Shown piece by piece: positions 37,801-47,500 of a stretch of DNA of 64,000 bases; positions within the stretch are counted from its first letter, which is position 1; the number at the start of each line of letters is the position of its first letter. The notes beneath the pieces are model-generated. The model saw nothing but the letters and a program-made list of their open reading frames with translations. It made no database searches and was not told where the DNA came from. Both the position numbers and the translations under genes were made by a program. Location of the stretch: the NCBI GenBank assembly GCA_035610835.1, contig CM069442.1, positions 35,194,452-35,258,451 on the forward strand, in the 5' to 3' direction. The DNA is from Ophiura sarsii. Lineage: Eukaryota; Echinodermata; Ophiuroidea; Amphilepidida; Ophiuridae.

Positions 37801-40800
37801 GGTACTGTTTGGTTTGGCAAGTCGTTAGTGGTACAGCAACCCAACTTGAATTGCAATACGACCCTCTACTGTTACTTTATATCACAATTGATCTCTGTTT
37901 ACGTCTTCTCGTCTATTATGTTAGCTGTATACGTGTTTGCAAGGCATAATGATGAAACAGGTATTGTTTGGGGCTTTCGATATCCAAACAGGTTATCTTT
38001 TTGTCATAAATATTACATTGTATGTAAAGTCGAGTTGGAGACTGTGCATGCTCATGCGCTGCTTCATGCACTGCTCGACTTAACCATGTAAATGGGAACT
38101 GGAAATATTTATATGAAATCGCGATTAGTAAAATAAGACTAAATGTGTTGACAATATCTTAAAATCTGTTTGTTTTTACCAGAAATCAACATTTGGCCAA
38201 GATGGTTAACTCAATATATAAATGTAACGCCAGCGTCAACCGGCAACACTATTCGAGTGAGTATACGAGAAGCTAGAAGGAAAACAAATCAAATGTTAAA
38301 AATGTAAAACATTATACCATTAATTCAATCATGCGAATTCCGAAATGTATATTGCCCACTTTCCAGTTTGTATGACCCTAACGCTCCCACACACTACAAA
38401 CCCGACGCTGCTACACGTTAAATTAGCTGACATAAAATCCCTATACAGGCTTTATAATGACGGTTTTTCAGTATATATTATATAAATGTGCATTGCTGCA
38501 CACAGGCGACAAAAAACGAACCCTGTTGTACGGGCCAAACCGTCCAATTTCTTTTAGAAATCGGTGACAATAATTGTAACGTATAAATGAATACCGACCG
38601 AAATATAAATTTGTACTTGGTCAAAAAAACGGCAAAATGTTTACAGCTACTTGATTTTTGCGGTATTTTCACGGAAAAATAAGGAGAAAAAAGGCCGACA
38701 GTTCGATCCAACCTGAGAGGTTGGTTTCCCCGTACAGCAGGGTTTGTTCGTTGCCTTAATACCCGAAGTTTCTTATTTTAGGACATTTCTTATTATTTTG
38801 TTCAGCGTCAAAACAGGCCTAATCCTCCATCAGTATCGTTACTGTGTGAGCTATGTAATACTAGACCAGTCGAGAGGTTTCTTACTCCATGCCACCATGC
38901 AGTATGCCGTAATTGTAGAGATCAGCTTCTGAACGCACACGAAGATTGTCCATGGTGTCTTGAGATTGCCTACAGGACAAGTCATTCACAACAGGTCTTT
39001 TTCATTTTGTTCCTGGAATATTATTTTAAGGAATTGAGTTGATATCGTTAGGTTATAATTTAATTGACGAGACTTTACAAAAACAGGTTGTAGCAAATTT
39101 GTTTTTCTAAGGGATACCAGTATATGTCCTACGCAGTGATTTTTGCGTAATGAATCACAGCTCACCATCCCTCCGTACAAGCCTGACTGTATTCGATAGC
39201 ACACAGCGTAACATTATGCAATACAAATCACTGATATCGCATAGATAATTTACATTTAAGACAAAATCAAGAAGTATTTACTCAATTTGTAGGAATGATG
39301 TGTCAATTTACTATGACTACATATTTTCTTAGATTTTGATACCGATTACTGACGTTAAATAAGCTAACATAAAAGCACCTGGCCAGGAACATTTCGGATT
39401 TTAAGGTGTAGCACAGGACCACTACAATGTACAGGTTTTAAAATCAAGATTTCTTACAGTGTAGGCCTACGTCTACAACTGTTTGTCTGTCGATCATACA
39501 CTTTACAACTATATACATTGGCATTGCAGAACACAATAATTTCCCTTTTACACACAGATTCTAATTTTAGCTTGGATCCTATATCTCAAGTTTGGACCTC
39601 TCTTTTTATTCTGTTCAGCGTCAAAACAGGCCTAATCCTCCTTCAGTATCGTTACTGTGTGAGCTATGTAATACCAGACCAGTCGAGAGGTATCTTACTC
39701 CGTGCCACCATGCAGTATGCCGTAACTGTGGAGATCAGCTTCTGAACGCACACGAAGATTGTCCACGGTGTCTTGCGATTGCCTACAGGGCAAGTCATTT
39801 ACAACAGGTATTTATCTTTGTCATCTTGTTGCTGGGATATTATTTCAAGGAATTTAGTGGATATCGTTAGGTTATAATTTAATTGACCAGACTTTACAAA
39901 AACAGGTTGTAGCAAAATGTGTGCGTAATGAATCACAGCTCACCATTCATCCGTACATGCCTGACTGCATTCGATAGCACCCAGTGTACAATACAAATCA
40001 CTTATATCGCATTAATAATTTACAATTAAGACATATCCACTAAGTATTCACTACATTTTATGAATGATGTGTCAAATTACGATGACTACATTTGCTCGTT
40101 CAATGCATATCTTAGATTTTTGATACCGATTACTGACGTTAAATACATGTAAGCTAACATAAAAGCACTTGGTCAGGAACATTTCGGATGAGGTGTAGCA
40201 CAGAACAGCTGAAATGTACAGATTTTTTAAAATTAAGTTTCTCTCAGTGTAGGCCTACGTCTACAACTGTTTTTCTGTCGATCATAAACTTTACAACTAT
40301 ATAAATTGGTATTGTAGAACAAAATAAGGCCCTTTTACCCAAAGTTTCTTATTTTAGCTGGAATCCCATATCTCAAGTTTGGACCTCCCTTGTTCTTCTA
40401 TTCAGCCGCAAAACAGGCCTAATCCGCCTTCAGTATCGTTACTGTGTGAGCGATGTAATACCAGACCAGTCGAGAGGTTTCTTTCCCCGTGTCACCATGC
40501 AATTTGCCGTGATTGTGGCGATCAGCTTCTGAACGCACATGGAGATTGCCCATGGTGCCTTGAGATTGCCTATGTGGCAAGTCATTCACAACAGGTATTT
40601 ATCTTTTTCATTTCGCAAGGAAATATTCTCCAACCAAGCATGTATGTATGCGTAAAAATGCATATCCCTTTACGCACACTTAACATGCATTAAGAGCCAA
40701 ATTATTTATGCAGAAACTCAAAAAAAATCATTAATAGTAAAAAACGAACATAACATATATAAATCGTGGAAGGAGCCATTTGGGGAACAGATGAGATTTC

Positions 40801-42157
40801 AGAGTTTCATTTAAAATATGCGCTGACGCTACCAATTAAACAGCATTCAAGAATATTTTGTAGGCAAACCAATTCCCTTCAACTATATTTTCTTTTTCTT
40901 TATGTATTATGTTTGATCCAGCGGGATTTATTCTTGTGACATGCTGTTGAAGTTTATGTTGAAGTTTATGCAGTGATTGAATAATGTATGTTTTAAATGT
41001 TTAAATGCTGGGATATATTCCGCTTGTGTGTGCTGGCCTGCAAATTAGAGATTATATGACTGTGTATCAACACAATCCACGGAGGAAGGCATGGATTGAT
41101 AGACACAAATAATATGGGTCTTATGTGACTTTTGAATTTCTGATATAACTATTTCATGCATTAATAAAATAAAGGTTTGTGTATTAGATTTCCACTAGAA
41201 CTATGACTGCTTGATTTTCTGATATAACTTGTTCATGAATTAATAAATAGAGGTTAGTATATATACAGGGCGTGTCAAAAAGTGAAGCATGATTTGTTTC
41301 GCTATGACAAATATACAAATTGTACGTGAAATAGTAATAACTAGGTTCAACAGTTTCGAATGTGTCATAAAATAATTTATTTCTATCCAATTTGGAGCTT
41401 TCGTTATCAAATTATGGCAAATCTCCTCCTCACTCATGTCAAAGTCAGATTTGGCTACTTATCAACAATATACCTTCTAAATGTTAATAGTTGAATTTGA
41501 GCAACAAAGCATATTTTCATACATATCTTTCATGGCAAACCACAAAATATTAGAATTTTAGATGTATTTTGAACTTTTATATTGACATATCCATAATGAT
41601 TATTGGAATCACGAAATATGTGAAGTTATTTTTTTCAGTTGAAAGTCGAATTATTGTTCAAAAGTGGCCAAAATATAATTCGCACTCTTGTCACTGAATT
41701 TATCATATCTCTGCACTGGTTTAATTTAATGTGATGAAGTGTATTTGATAGATGACTAATGGGGCTTACAAATGGTCTATTGTTTTAGAAAAACAACACA
41801 TGGGAGGTATTTATAATTAATTATTTTCCCCGTGGGACACTTTTTGACACGCCCTGTACAAGATGCTCACTACATGTAGAAATACATACTTTTAATTCCT
41901 GATATAACTGTTCTTATGAATTAAAACTTGACTTACAGCAGCAGACGACACAAAGTACATATTCATCTAATACGGCTACGTGTGCCATATGTATGAATAA
42001 TCAGGTGAACGCCAAACTCGACCCATGTCTTCATGATATTTGCTCGGATTGTGGGGATCGTATACTAGAAGAACGAGATCCGTGTCCATTTTGCAGACTA
42101 CCGATAACTGCTGTGATACCATTGAGGCAAGCACGCCGAGATAGCACCTCAATATGA
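31715..42157 (+). CDS. Multi-exon membrane protein with two TMEM272-like units and four RING fingers (5' end not found)
   Basis: Ten exons are linked by splice sites and phase: 31,715-31,897; 33,188-33,361; 34,769-34,816; 36,052-36,228; 37,802-37,960 (all phase 1 to 1); 38,183-38,256 (phase 1 to 0); then four RING exons in phase 0: 38,806-38,994; 39,619-39,807; 40,406-40,594; 41,939-42,157 with stop TGA. Each starts after AG and ends before GT. The N-terminal part has about six or seven hydrophobic segments in two similar units. The second unit has DDCPNEPMIP, a later VWFG and CNTTLYCYF, which matches my recollection of the TMEM272-like layout. The RINGs keep all C3HC4 zinc ligands, so a membrane-anchored ubiquitin ligase is the natural inference. 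The start codon and any 5' exons are missing; no canonical AATAAA was seen in the 300 bases after the stop. The join between membrane and RING exons is by phase only, without transcript support. Confidence 0.65.
32034..33140 (+). repeat. Direct duplication inside intron a-b
   Basis: 32,034-32,300 and 32,862-33,140 share 'accagtttaa', 'cattgtaggatgagatgtcc', 'ttggctgccggt' and 'attataaatcagtaacct' in the same order. Between them lie two G-rich patches (32,380-32,397 and 32,570-32,582). No exon-like sequence follows the first copy, whereas exon b follows the second by 48 bases. Confidence 0.75.
33188..33361 (+). CDS. Exon b: membrane segment of unit 1
   Basis: Acceptor 'acaaatcacag', donor 'g|gtaagttca'; 58 codons, phase 1 to 1. 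Contains CQPNEVCRYF, two cysteines in a loop, then the hydrophobic IILQYIVLLILCMWFIVEV. Equivalent to exon e (CNTTLYCYFISQL...). Confidence 0.65.
33980..34170 (-). pseudogene. CR1/Jockey-like LINE C terminus in intron b-c
   Basis: The minus strand reads TVTYGQRSFSHADPELWNRL then PSHVRNATSQQQFKRSLKTHLF, the classic last 40 residues of CR1-type reverse transcriptases, ending at a stop at 33,980. Upstream coding is interrupted by the element at 34,174-34,568 and resumes degenerately beyond it. Confidence 0.75.
34174..34568. mobile_element. Foldback element with ~45-bp inverted ends, nested in a LINE
   Basis: 'gcagcaatggaaatacccac' then 'atgactttccacccggggta' at the left is repeated inverted at 34,520-34,568. 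The interior has three direct copies of 'tgttttagaatgatctggac' + 'agtcccgggt' (34,262-34,340) and several 'accaacccgggg'/'ggtctaccccggg' motifs. It splits the LINE tail at 33,980-34,170 from its upstream part. Confidence 0.7.
34769..34816 (+). CDS. Exon c: 16-codon hydrophobic linker exon
   Basis: Acceptor 'acttttgtag', donor 'g|gtaagtttt'; 48 nt, phase 1 to 1. Encodes IICAFVGFPISSIFVG, long enough for most of one membrane helix between the two TMEM272-like units. Small exons are easily misjudged by eye; the matching phase and strong splice sites support it. Confidence 0.55.
35754..36030 (+). mobile_element. GATACTGG palindrome foldback element, copy E
   Basis: Starts 'ggaaaagtgtaatttaggcc', contains at least six palindromic units ('ccagtatcatacaatactgg', 'accagtatcgagtgatacta' and others) and ends with 'ggtataccagtatctgggac' + 'ctaaaggacattc', degenerate at the right tip. 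No target duplication is evident. It ends only about 22 bases before the acceptor of exon d, so it borders the branch-point/polypyrimidine region. Confidence 0.75.
36052..36228 (+). CDS. Exon d: two membrane segments (TMEM272-like unit 2)
   Basis: Acceptor 'cttaatttcaattgcag', donor 'g|gtaagtaa'; 59 codons, phase 1 to 1. Begins NFLDDCPNEPMIPKFLICLG, the DCP..P.IP.FL motif I associate with TMEM272-like proteins, then IISLIIEATLAL and INGILSLCGLVLTLTG. Confidence 0.7.
36465..36785 (+). pseudogene. Penelope-like reverse transcriptase fragment
   Basis: Reads TVTFLDVTLDLGNNLFRP, TPLYVHRDSTHPPSI, INRRLSSTSSNKDAF and, after a frameshift near 36,720, SGHEHKLEYN. These are consecutive blocks of the reverse transcriptase of Penelope-like elements (FLDVTLDL...TPLYVH...HPPSI...NRRLSSISSNE). 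It sits in intron d-e of the RING gene and is dead. Confidence 0.75.
36805..37138 (+). mobile_element. tRNA-derived SINE
   Basis: tRNA head with A box 'gtggtccagtggaatagt', an anticodon loop ctCATga (Met-like) and B box 'gtgagttctagcccc'. It is followed by the body motif 'ccttgggcaaggcacttagt' and 'ctacattgcc', common in SINEs of aquatic animals, and an A/T-rich tail at 37,090-37,138. It abuts the Penelope fragment. Confidence 0.8.
37802..37960 (+). CDS. Exon e: membrane segment of unit 2
   Basis: Acceptor 'catacttttcag', donor 'g|gtattg' (weaker); 53 codons, phase 1 to 1. Encodes GTVWFGKSL, the CNTTLYCYF motif and ISVYVFSSIMLAVYVFA, ending in ARHNDETG. The G.VWF and C..LY.. spacing supports the TMEM272-like assignment. 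Confidence 0.7.
38183..38256 (+). CDS. Exon f: linker between membrane part and RING exons
   Basis: Acceptor 'tgtttttaccag', donor 'cga|gtgagtat'; 74 nt, phase 1 to 0. Encodes INIWPRWLTQYINVTPAST then GNTIR. It is the exon that converts phase 1 to the phase 0 of all RING exons, which supports a single gene. Confidence 0.55.
38806..38994 (+). CDS. RING cassette exon 1
   Basis: 189 nt, phase 0 to 0, acceptor 'attttgttcag', donor 'cag|gtcttt'. C3HC4 RING with ligands in CELC, CHHAVCRNC and CPWC. The exon lies in a tandem unit of about 800 bp including intron sequence, repeated at 39.5 and 40.3 kb. Confidence 0.8.
39619..39807 (+). CDS. RING cassette exon 2
   Basis: Same length and phase as cassette 1; ligands CELC, CHHAVCRNC and CPRC intact. 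By eye it differs from cassette 1 at 10 bases (4 synonymous, 6 non-synonymous). The W in CPWC, important for E2 contact in many RINGs, is R here. Confidence 0.8.
40406..40594 (+). CDS. RING cassette exon 3
   Basis: Same length and phase; ligands CERC, CHHAICRDC and CPWC intact. Starts PQNRPNPPS where the others have RQNRPNPPS. It is the most diverged of the three cassettes. The downstream intron does not repeat the intron block shared by cassettes 1 and 2. Confidence 0.8.
41266..41856. mobile_element. Mariner-type MITE
   Basis: Ends 'cagggcgtgtcaaaaagtg' and 'cactttttgacacgccctg' are perfect inverted repeats flanked by TA on both sides (41,264-41,265 and 41,857-41,858). 591 bp, no transposase frame. 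It lies in the last intron of the RING gene. Confidence 0.85.
41939..42157 (+). CDS. Terminal RING exon (RING 4) with stop
   Basis: Acceptor 'gacttacag', 72 codons plus TGA. A distinct C3HC4 RING: CAICMNNQ, LDPCLHDICSDCGDRI and CPFCRLPI, closer to the C-terminal RINGs of IAP/neuralized-type ligases than to cassettes 1-3. Ends RQARRDSTSI. Confidence 0.8.
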   Translation, partial: QQTTQSTYSSNTATCAICMNNQVNAKLDPCLHDICSDCGDRILEERDPCPFCRLPITAVIPLRQARRDSTSI

Positions 42158-42462
42158 TATCCTAGATTCTTTGGACATTTTTACAACCGTCCAGACTGCA
42201 TGTTTGTGACTTCGTGTCAACAACTGCAGTCCGTTTCATAAAGTGGCGTATATTTCTTTTAACATTTTGGCGTGATGTTAGTGAACAGTTACTGACGTAA
42301 CAGCTTTTTCTCACAGGAAATTTACTTACAATAATCTGAAATGCAATACCAAATGAAACAAAACTAAATTGTTGGCGCGAATTATATTACGCTTTTATAC
42401 GAATCAATGCCGTGAATAGATGAGGGCAATGACGTCAAACACTTGAATTCGACGTTTCGGAA
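42158..42462. promoter_or_regulatory. Presumed 3' UTR and downstream DNA of the RING gene
   Basis: No AATAAA or ATTAAA at a convincing position was found, so the transcript end is unknown. No other feature is seen. Confidence 0.3.
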
Positions 42463-42605
42463 AAGGTGTACTTTATGTACCAGATTCTGAACTGCACTAG
42501 TACAATAATTGTCCGATACTGGAACGTTCAGTGTCGTTCGGTACTTGTATAAAGTCAGTGTTCAGTATCTGACGAAACTGGCACACATAAAACGTTCCAT
42601 TCATA
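42463..42605 (+). mobile_element. GATACTGG foldback element, copy F (3' truncated)
   Basis: Starts 'ggaaaaggtgtactttatgt' + 'accagattctg' and carries three decayed units before losing similarity at about 42,605. Confidence 0.65.
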
Positions 42606-42867
42606 CCCTCTTAGTAGTGTCGAACCAATCAGAAAGCAAGAAACTAAAATACGCGGAGTGCATTGAAAGTGTCTAATGCACTCCGAGTGTGGGTCGTTCG
42701 ATGCACGCACTACACGCTATGTTTTGAATCGTTGTTCAGGCATCGCGGGTTCGCCGATTTTTACTGCGGGTGTTAGCAAACTTGTTAACATGTTTTATTC
42801 GTTAATACATAGATCAAAATTATGCTTAAATTGTGAATTTTGATTTGTATAGTACCGCGACCTACCC

Positions 42868-42965
42868 CCCCCCCCCCAGGAATTTGAACCAGGGACCTCC
42901 GGCACACGGGCTTGGGATTTTCCAGTACACCACGAGTGTCAAGGCTACTTGGCTTCCATGCCGGG
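42868..42965 (-). mobile_element. tRNA-derived SINE head with C run
   Basis: The minus strand has a B box in 'ggtccctggttcaaattcc', an A-box-like 'ctcgtggtgtactgg' upstream and a 13-base G run after the T arm (poly-C at about 42,866-42,878 on plus). It is too decayed to name the parent tRNA. Confidence 0.55.
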
Positions 42966-43034
42966 TGATACAAACAGGATGGGTCGTGATATTTTGTGGT
43001 ATGTGGTAGGGGTTAGGGTTAAGGATAAGATTCT

Positions 43035-43951
43035 TAAAAGAAAATAAGGATCTTAATCATCAGGTATGATTACATCTTGTAAGTAGGCAATCCCGACAAC
43101 ACAAACCTCGACTCTTATGATCAAAGTCATCAATTATAGCAGACCAAAGGCAGTTTTATTTTGTAATTTGCCTTCAGTATTGTATTTAAACGTCATTCAC
43201 CGATAACATTTGAGCTAGGTTTATTATTACGACATACATCAATAGTAGTTCTTTAAAACTGTTCAAACACTGAATGTGAGCGTTATTGCAACACGATTCG
43301 ATTGATATGGAAGCGAATGGTTGCCTTTTCATTCTCGAAATTGTCCGATGCCTCACGGGCGAAATATTCAATCGTTGCAGTTATGAAATACCGTTAACCG
43401 GTTGAAAGAGATTTAATTGTATTATCTTTCATTATTATGTTTACTGCATTTTGTGATTAAATTTGAGTTCAGACAGGTGTTGCGTCTGTTGTAACCGTTG
43501 AATCTTATGTCATTATCTCACAGAGGTATCCTACACAATTCACATTTTAGCATTGTTAGCAGGTGCGATTGAATATGCAATGCATTCTTAAATTACCATT
43601 TGTCTAATATGATCATTAAGCAGAGTTCCATGTATTTTGTATCAACGGAATCGAAATATACGCACACTTACACCCTATTTCAACTAGTCCAAACGTGTTG
43701 AACATTGCGGCACATAATCGAAGAAATTGAGTAGCTTCCCTAGCTAATCATTCTAAAACACGCTTTCTACTTAAGGGGACCGTTATATATTGGGTAATGT
43801 GGATTTAAATTGGCAGTGCAATAGCATGTCTGTTTATGTTTCGTGATACTCCAATAACATGTAGAGAATCAGCCCCAAGTAATGTTTCCATATATAATGT
43901 GATCATTCCATCTCAAGCGAAGGGTTATACGTACATGTAGGTGGCGATCTG
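43035..43951 (+). repeat. Third, partial copy of the gene-upstream module, cut by the gap
   Basis: Matches 18,172-18,540 in direct orientation and 51,240-53,110 inverted (for example 'aataaggatcttaatcatca', 'tgattacatcttgtaagtag' and, at the end, 'acatgtaggtggcgatct'). It breaks off at the N run exactly where further modules and the 154-aa gene would follow in the other copies. Minus-strand frame 43,371-43,186 is not conserved as coding in the other copies. Confidence 0.75.
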
Positions 43952-44051
43952 NNNNNNNNNNNNNNNNNNNNNNNNNNNNNNNNNNNNNNNNNNNNNNNNN
44001 NNNNNNNNNNNNNNNNNNNNNNNNNNNNNNNNNNNNNNNNNNNNNNNNNNN
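43952..44051. other. Scaffold gap (100 N)
   Basis: Exactly 100 N, the usual placeholder for a gap of unknown size. Sequence before it is module copy 3; sequence after it is the inner end of the right arm. True distance and even orientation across it are unsupported. Confidence 1.
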
Positions 44052-44845
44052 CCAGTTCCTATTTATCTGTCAAGTAAAATCAAGTTGTTTGAATGCAAAC
44101 GTTGTAAGCAATATTTTCGAGCTTACATAGATATTACTTATGGTAATAAAGACAAATCCACACATTTTAAGCCATATTAATATTGAAATTGGAATTAATT
44201 AATATTTAATCAAATAACTAAGCTTGTTTAAACATTAATTTAAATTAACAAAATTGAAGACAAAAAATGTTTCTCCTGCAAAATGAACCAACAATGTCAC
44301 AGTATAGGTGCCCATGACTTCATCTTGTCCTTCTTTGAAACATTTCGTCCGTTCGGGAATCAACTTCTACTATGTTATCAGAACCATTTCTCAAAGTAAC
44401 GAAATTGATGTCCCACATCAGACATTCCATTGAGAAAGTATTCGAGATATTACTTATGGACACTAACAACCACCAGTACGTACACAATAAAGATTCTTAA
44501 TTTTGAACTGTGCTCTTATTATTTTACAATACAAATCAAGCAATATACATCGAAACAAAGAAGCAGATCAATTACAGATGATAGCGTTCATTTCCCACAC
44601 TTAGCACTCCCTTGTAAAATGTACTTTATTTTTATTTCTTATACTAGGAGCTGTTTACAATTAATACATGCTTAAAATTAATTTTTAAAAGGATGCTGGT
44701 GCTGCCACTGATGGTTATATATCCATTTTACTCTTCCACAATGAATGAAGAAAAACAATACATGCTGAGACTACCAGAATTGTGTTACTTACCACAGTTA
44801 CCAAAACCGGGATGGGAATCCCCCCTCCCCCCCCATCCCCCCATC

Positions 44846-44846
<1 letters not shown>

Positions 44847-44907
<61 letters not shown>
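44847..44907. repeat. 61-base poly(C) tract
   Basis: An uninterrupted C run, preceded by shorter C runs from 44,820. The left-arm counterpart (about 22,863-22,871) has 7 G. It produces poly-Pro and poly-Gly frames that are not genes. Confidence 0.95.
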
Positions 44908-44909
<2 letters not shown>

Positions 44910-45065
44910 ACCCTGACCGGGAAAGCTGGCTACGCGCCTGCACTCAGCGATACAATACACAACCAAATTCTGACACTTTTGAGAAGAGAACATTCAAGGA
45001 CGTAATGTGTACCATTTGTAAAAGGTACTTTAAAAATTGTGAAGATAATCTAAACAACTAACATA

Positions 45066-45876
45066 CAGGGTGACCCAATAAAAAGTTTACCCAAAATGAA
45101 AGTGATATTTGCCCACTTTCTGTAACCTGAGATCTGTGTTCTTATGAAGAATGGGTAATGGAGCATCTACCCTGAAAAGGTTATTTATTTTGGTTGTGTT
45201 GTTTTCAAGATATGGTCCATTGAACATTACTTCAGCAAAACAGACTTGTCCATGGAGCATCATTTTTCTTAGGCATGATTAAACACAACTGCAACATCAA
45301 AAGTACTTTATCTTAACCCGCTTCTGGACGCCATACTGCTCAACCTAGCGGTACTCCTCACCTTCTTCCAACGCACTTTACGTGACTGGAATGCCCTTGA
45401 CAAGGATCCTGCTCAGTACCCGTCCCTTAATGCCTTCAAATCAGCATTGAGGGGAGCGTCCAGATAACCCTGCCAGCACCAACCGAATTTTACTTGCACC
45501 TGTAAATATGCACGATACACGATGGCTGCGTCCTTGTTTGAATAACTCGCGCGCATCCACACTCAGTCCGACTACCTTCAGTTACTGAAGTTTGAACTTT
45601 ACGAGAAGAAGAAGAAGAAGAAATCATTGTAAAAGGATTAGTTTTGATGTCTCACGTGTTCAATCATGCCTTTGCTCCCAAGGACAAGTCTGTTTTGTTA
45701 AAGCAATGTTCAATAGACCATATCTTGAAAACCACTCAACCAAAATAAATAACTTTTTCAGGGTAGACGCTCCATTACCCATTCTTTACAATAAAATAAA
45801 AAAACACAGATAACAGATTACAGGAAGTGGAAAAATATCACTTTCAATTTGGGTAAACTTTTATTGGGTCACCCTG
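45066..45876. mobile_element. Mariner-type palindromic MITE with TA target duplication
   Basis: Ends 'cagggtgacccaataaaaag' and its inverse, flanked by TA at 45,064-45,065 and 45,877-45,878. The two arms of about 200 bp are largely complementary to each other. The left arm of the large duplication has the uninterrupted site near 22,613 ('aaaaactcacgctgtatg'), which contains a single TA and confirms the target duplication. A LINE tail is nested in the middle. Confidence 0.9.
45312..45625 (+). pseudogene. LINE 3' end nested in the MITE
   Basis: Reads FFQRTLRDWNALDKDPAQYP then SLNAFKSALRGA, a typical C terminus of CR1/Jockey-like reverse transcriptases, a stop at about 45,466, a 130-base 3' UTR and a (GAA)n tail at 45,602-45,624. 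5'-truncated. Confidence 0.7.
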
Positions 45877-47393
45877 TACAGGGTGAGTTTTTTCAAACCT
45901 GTAGTAGTGGAAAATGAAATAAATCTCATTTACCGTTTGTCTTTGGTGAAGCTTTTTACGGCATTGCCATATTTACATATTTATCCGCGAGGCATAGGTA
46001 ATTCTATTCCCAGCGTTATATTTAATTGAGGAACGCAAATTAGTATTCAAGAGAATACGAACACTCTTCAACTCTGCTTCCAATTGAACCGTTTGTTTTG
46101 GACAAATTTGCATTTAATTGGATTCATCCAGAAACTAATAAAAACATAACTACAATAAGAAGTTCACACCTTGTGCTAAAAAAAGCTGCATGAAGTGTCT
46201 TTAATTTGAATTTTAAAAAGAAAATAATCATTTGTAAACCAAATTTACGGTTTTGAATTGCAAATCTCGACAACTTGGTGTCGAATTTTGATAATTTGAC
46301 TGTGACGTGCAACGCGCTGTGAACAGAATAAGGATCAACACATTATGGGCAGCAAAGGATCGACAATTAATGTGTGGAATATTACTCGACGACAAGTGCT
46401 TAAAGTGTTGTCTCTGGGGTAAAAACACCCTCAAATGAATTGGAATATAATCGTGACCCTTTCAATCGTGACAAGTGTAGACATAATATTGGAACGGGTA
46501 AAAGAGAAAGGGAAAGCGAAGAGTTCAAGAATATTTTTAATATCATGTTAATGACGTGACACATGAGATCTTTATAACAAGTTATGTGTCATACTGTTTT
46601 ATGAGATTCCACAGAAAACGGGATGAACTTTAATGTTGTACTCTAACAAAAAAATACTTGTCATACTAATTATTCACTAGGACTCTCACACTGAAATTCG
46701 AGACGTGCTGGAAATCATTTTTGTCATAAGTACTTCAAATGGTGACGAACCAAGCTCCCAATAAAGTATGTTCGTCAAGTGCCTATTTGGCTATTCCGGA
46801 GTTGTAAATTGTATGCGTGTTACAAACACATATCAACAATAGACCTCTTTAAATTATGATTTCATAAGCCGTTTCCAATATACGTGATGTCATGATGAAA
46901 ACTCCTCTGAATACTCTGAAGTTCAACTCTTGATGTTTTTAGGGAGGATATCGTTCTTATTTTCTAAACTAGAGGCTGGAACTGATTTAAGGAGCTGAAA
47001 CTCCGCTTGACGGTAGGAAACCCGGTTCAACCGGTTGGGGATGACACTAATAGATGGCGCTGTAGTTGGAATGTCGGTGACTTTTTCGTTTTTCGTCTTC
47101 ATAGGTATAGACTTATTTGAAGTTTATACGAAATTGATGGAACAATTCCTAACAAATTGGGCGATTTGAATGATAAACCTTAAGGGCTTGAAGGTTTCAC
47201 AAGCCTGAAATATAAGTAATTTACGTTTTATTTTAAACATTTGAAATTCATTGTGACTTTCCATTGAATATACACCATAGCATCATTCTGTGTTTCTGAC
47301 GGTCTTGAGGAAAGTATACATAAATTCCTTGCATACTTTCGGAAGGCTGTTGGCGAATCACCGCTCACGTGAACGTGACGTAATCTTAACTCG

Positions 47394-47395
<2 letters not shown>

Positions 47396-47424
<29 letters not shown>
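47396..47424. repeat. 29-base poly(G) tract
   Basis: A perfect G run in sequence (47,000-47,480) that is absent from the left arm. Confidence 0.95.
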
Positions 47425-47500
47425 AGCACGCTGAGAGATAGCGCTATTATCAGCACGTATGCACAGAAAAATATATTCATGAAATCACCAATATAAATTA

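Noticed and set aside
37828..38091. 87-aa frame read as a separate small membrane protein
   Set aside because: Its first half is exon e of the RING gene; the rest is intron read-through past the donor at 37,961.
43010..43035. 'ggggttagggttaagg', telomere-like
   Set aside because: Fewer than three units, not an array.
43186..43371. Frame similar to 52,770-52,958 (NISPVRH...NLAQMLSVNDV)
   Set aside because: The third copy at 18.29-18.49 kb has several stops, and indels between copies do not respect codons; shared ancestry rather than coding.
44693..45061. Proline-rich 122-aa frame and its glycine-rich opposite
   Set aside because: Produced by a 61-base C run in an interspersed repeat; the left arm has no such frame.
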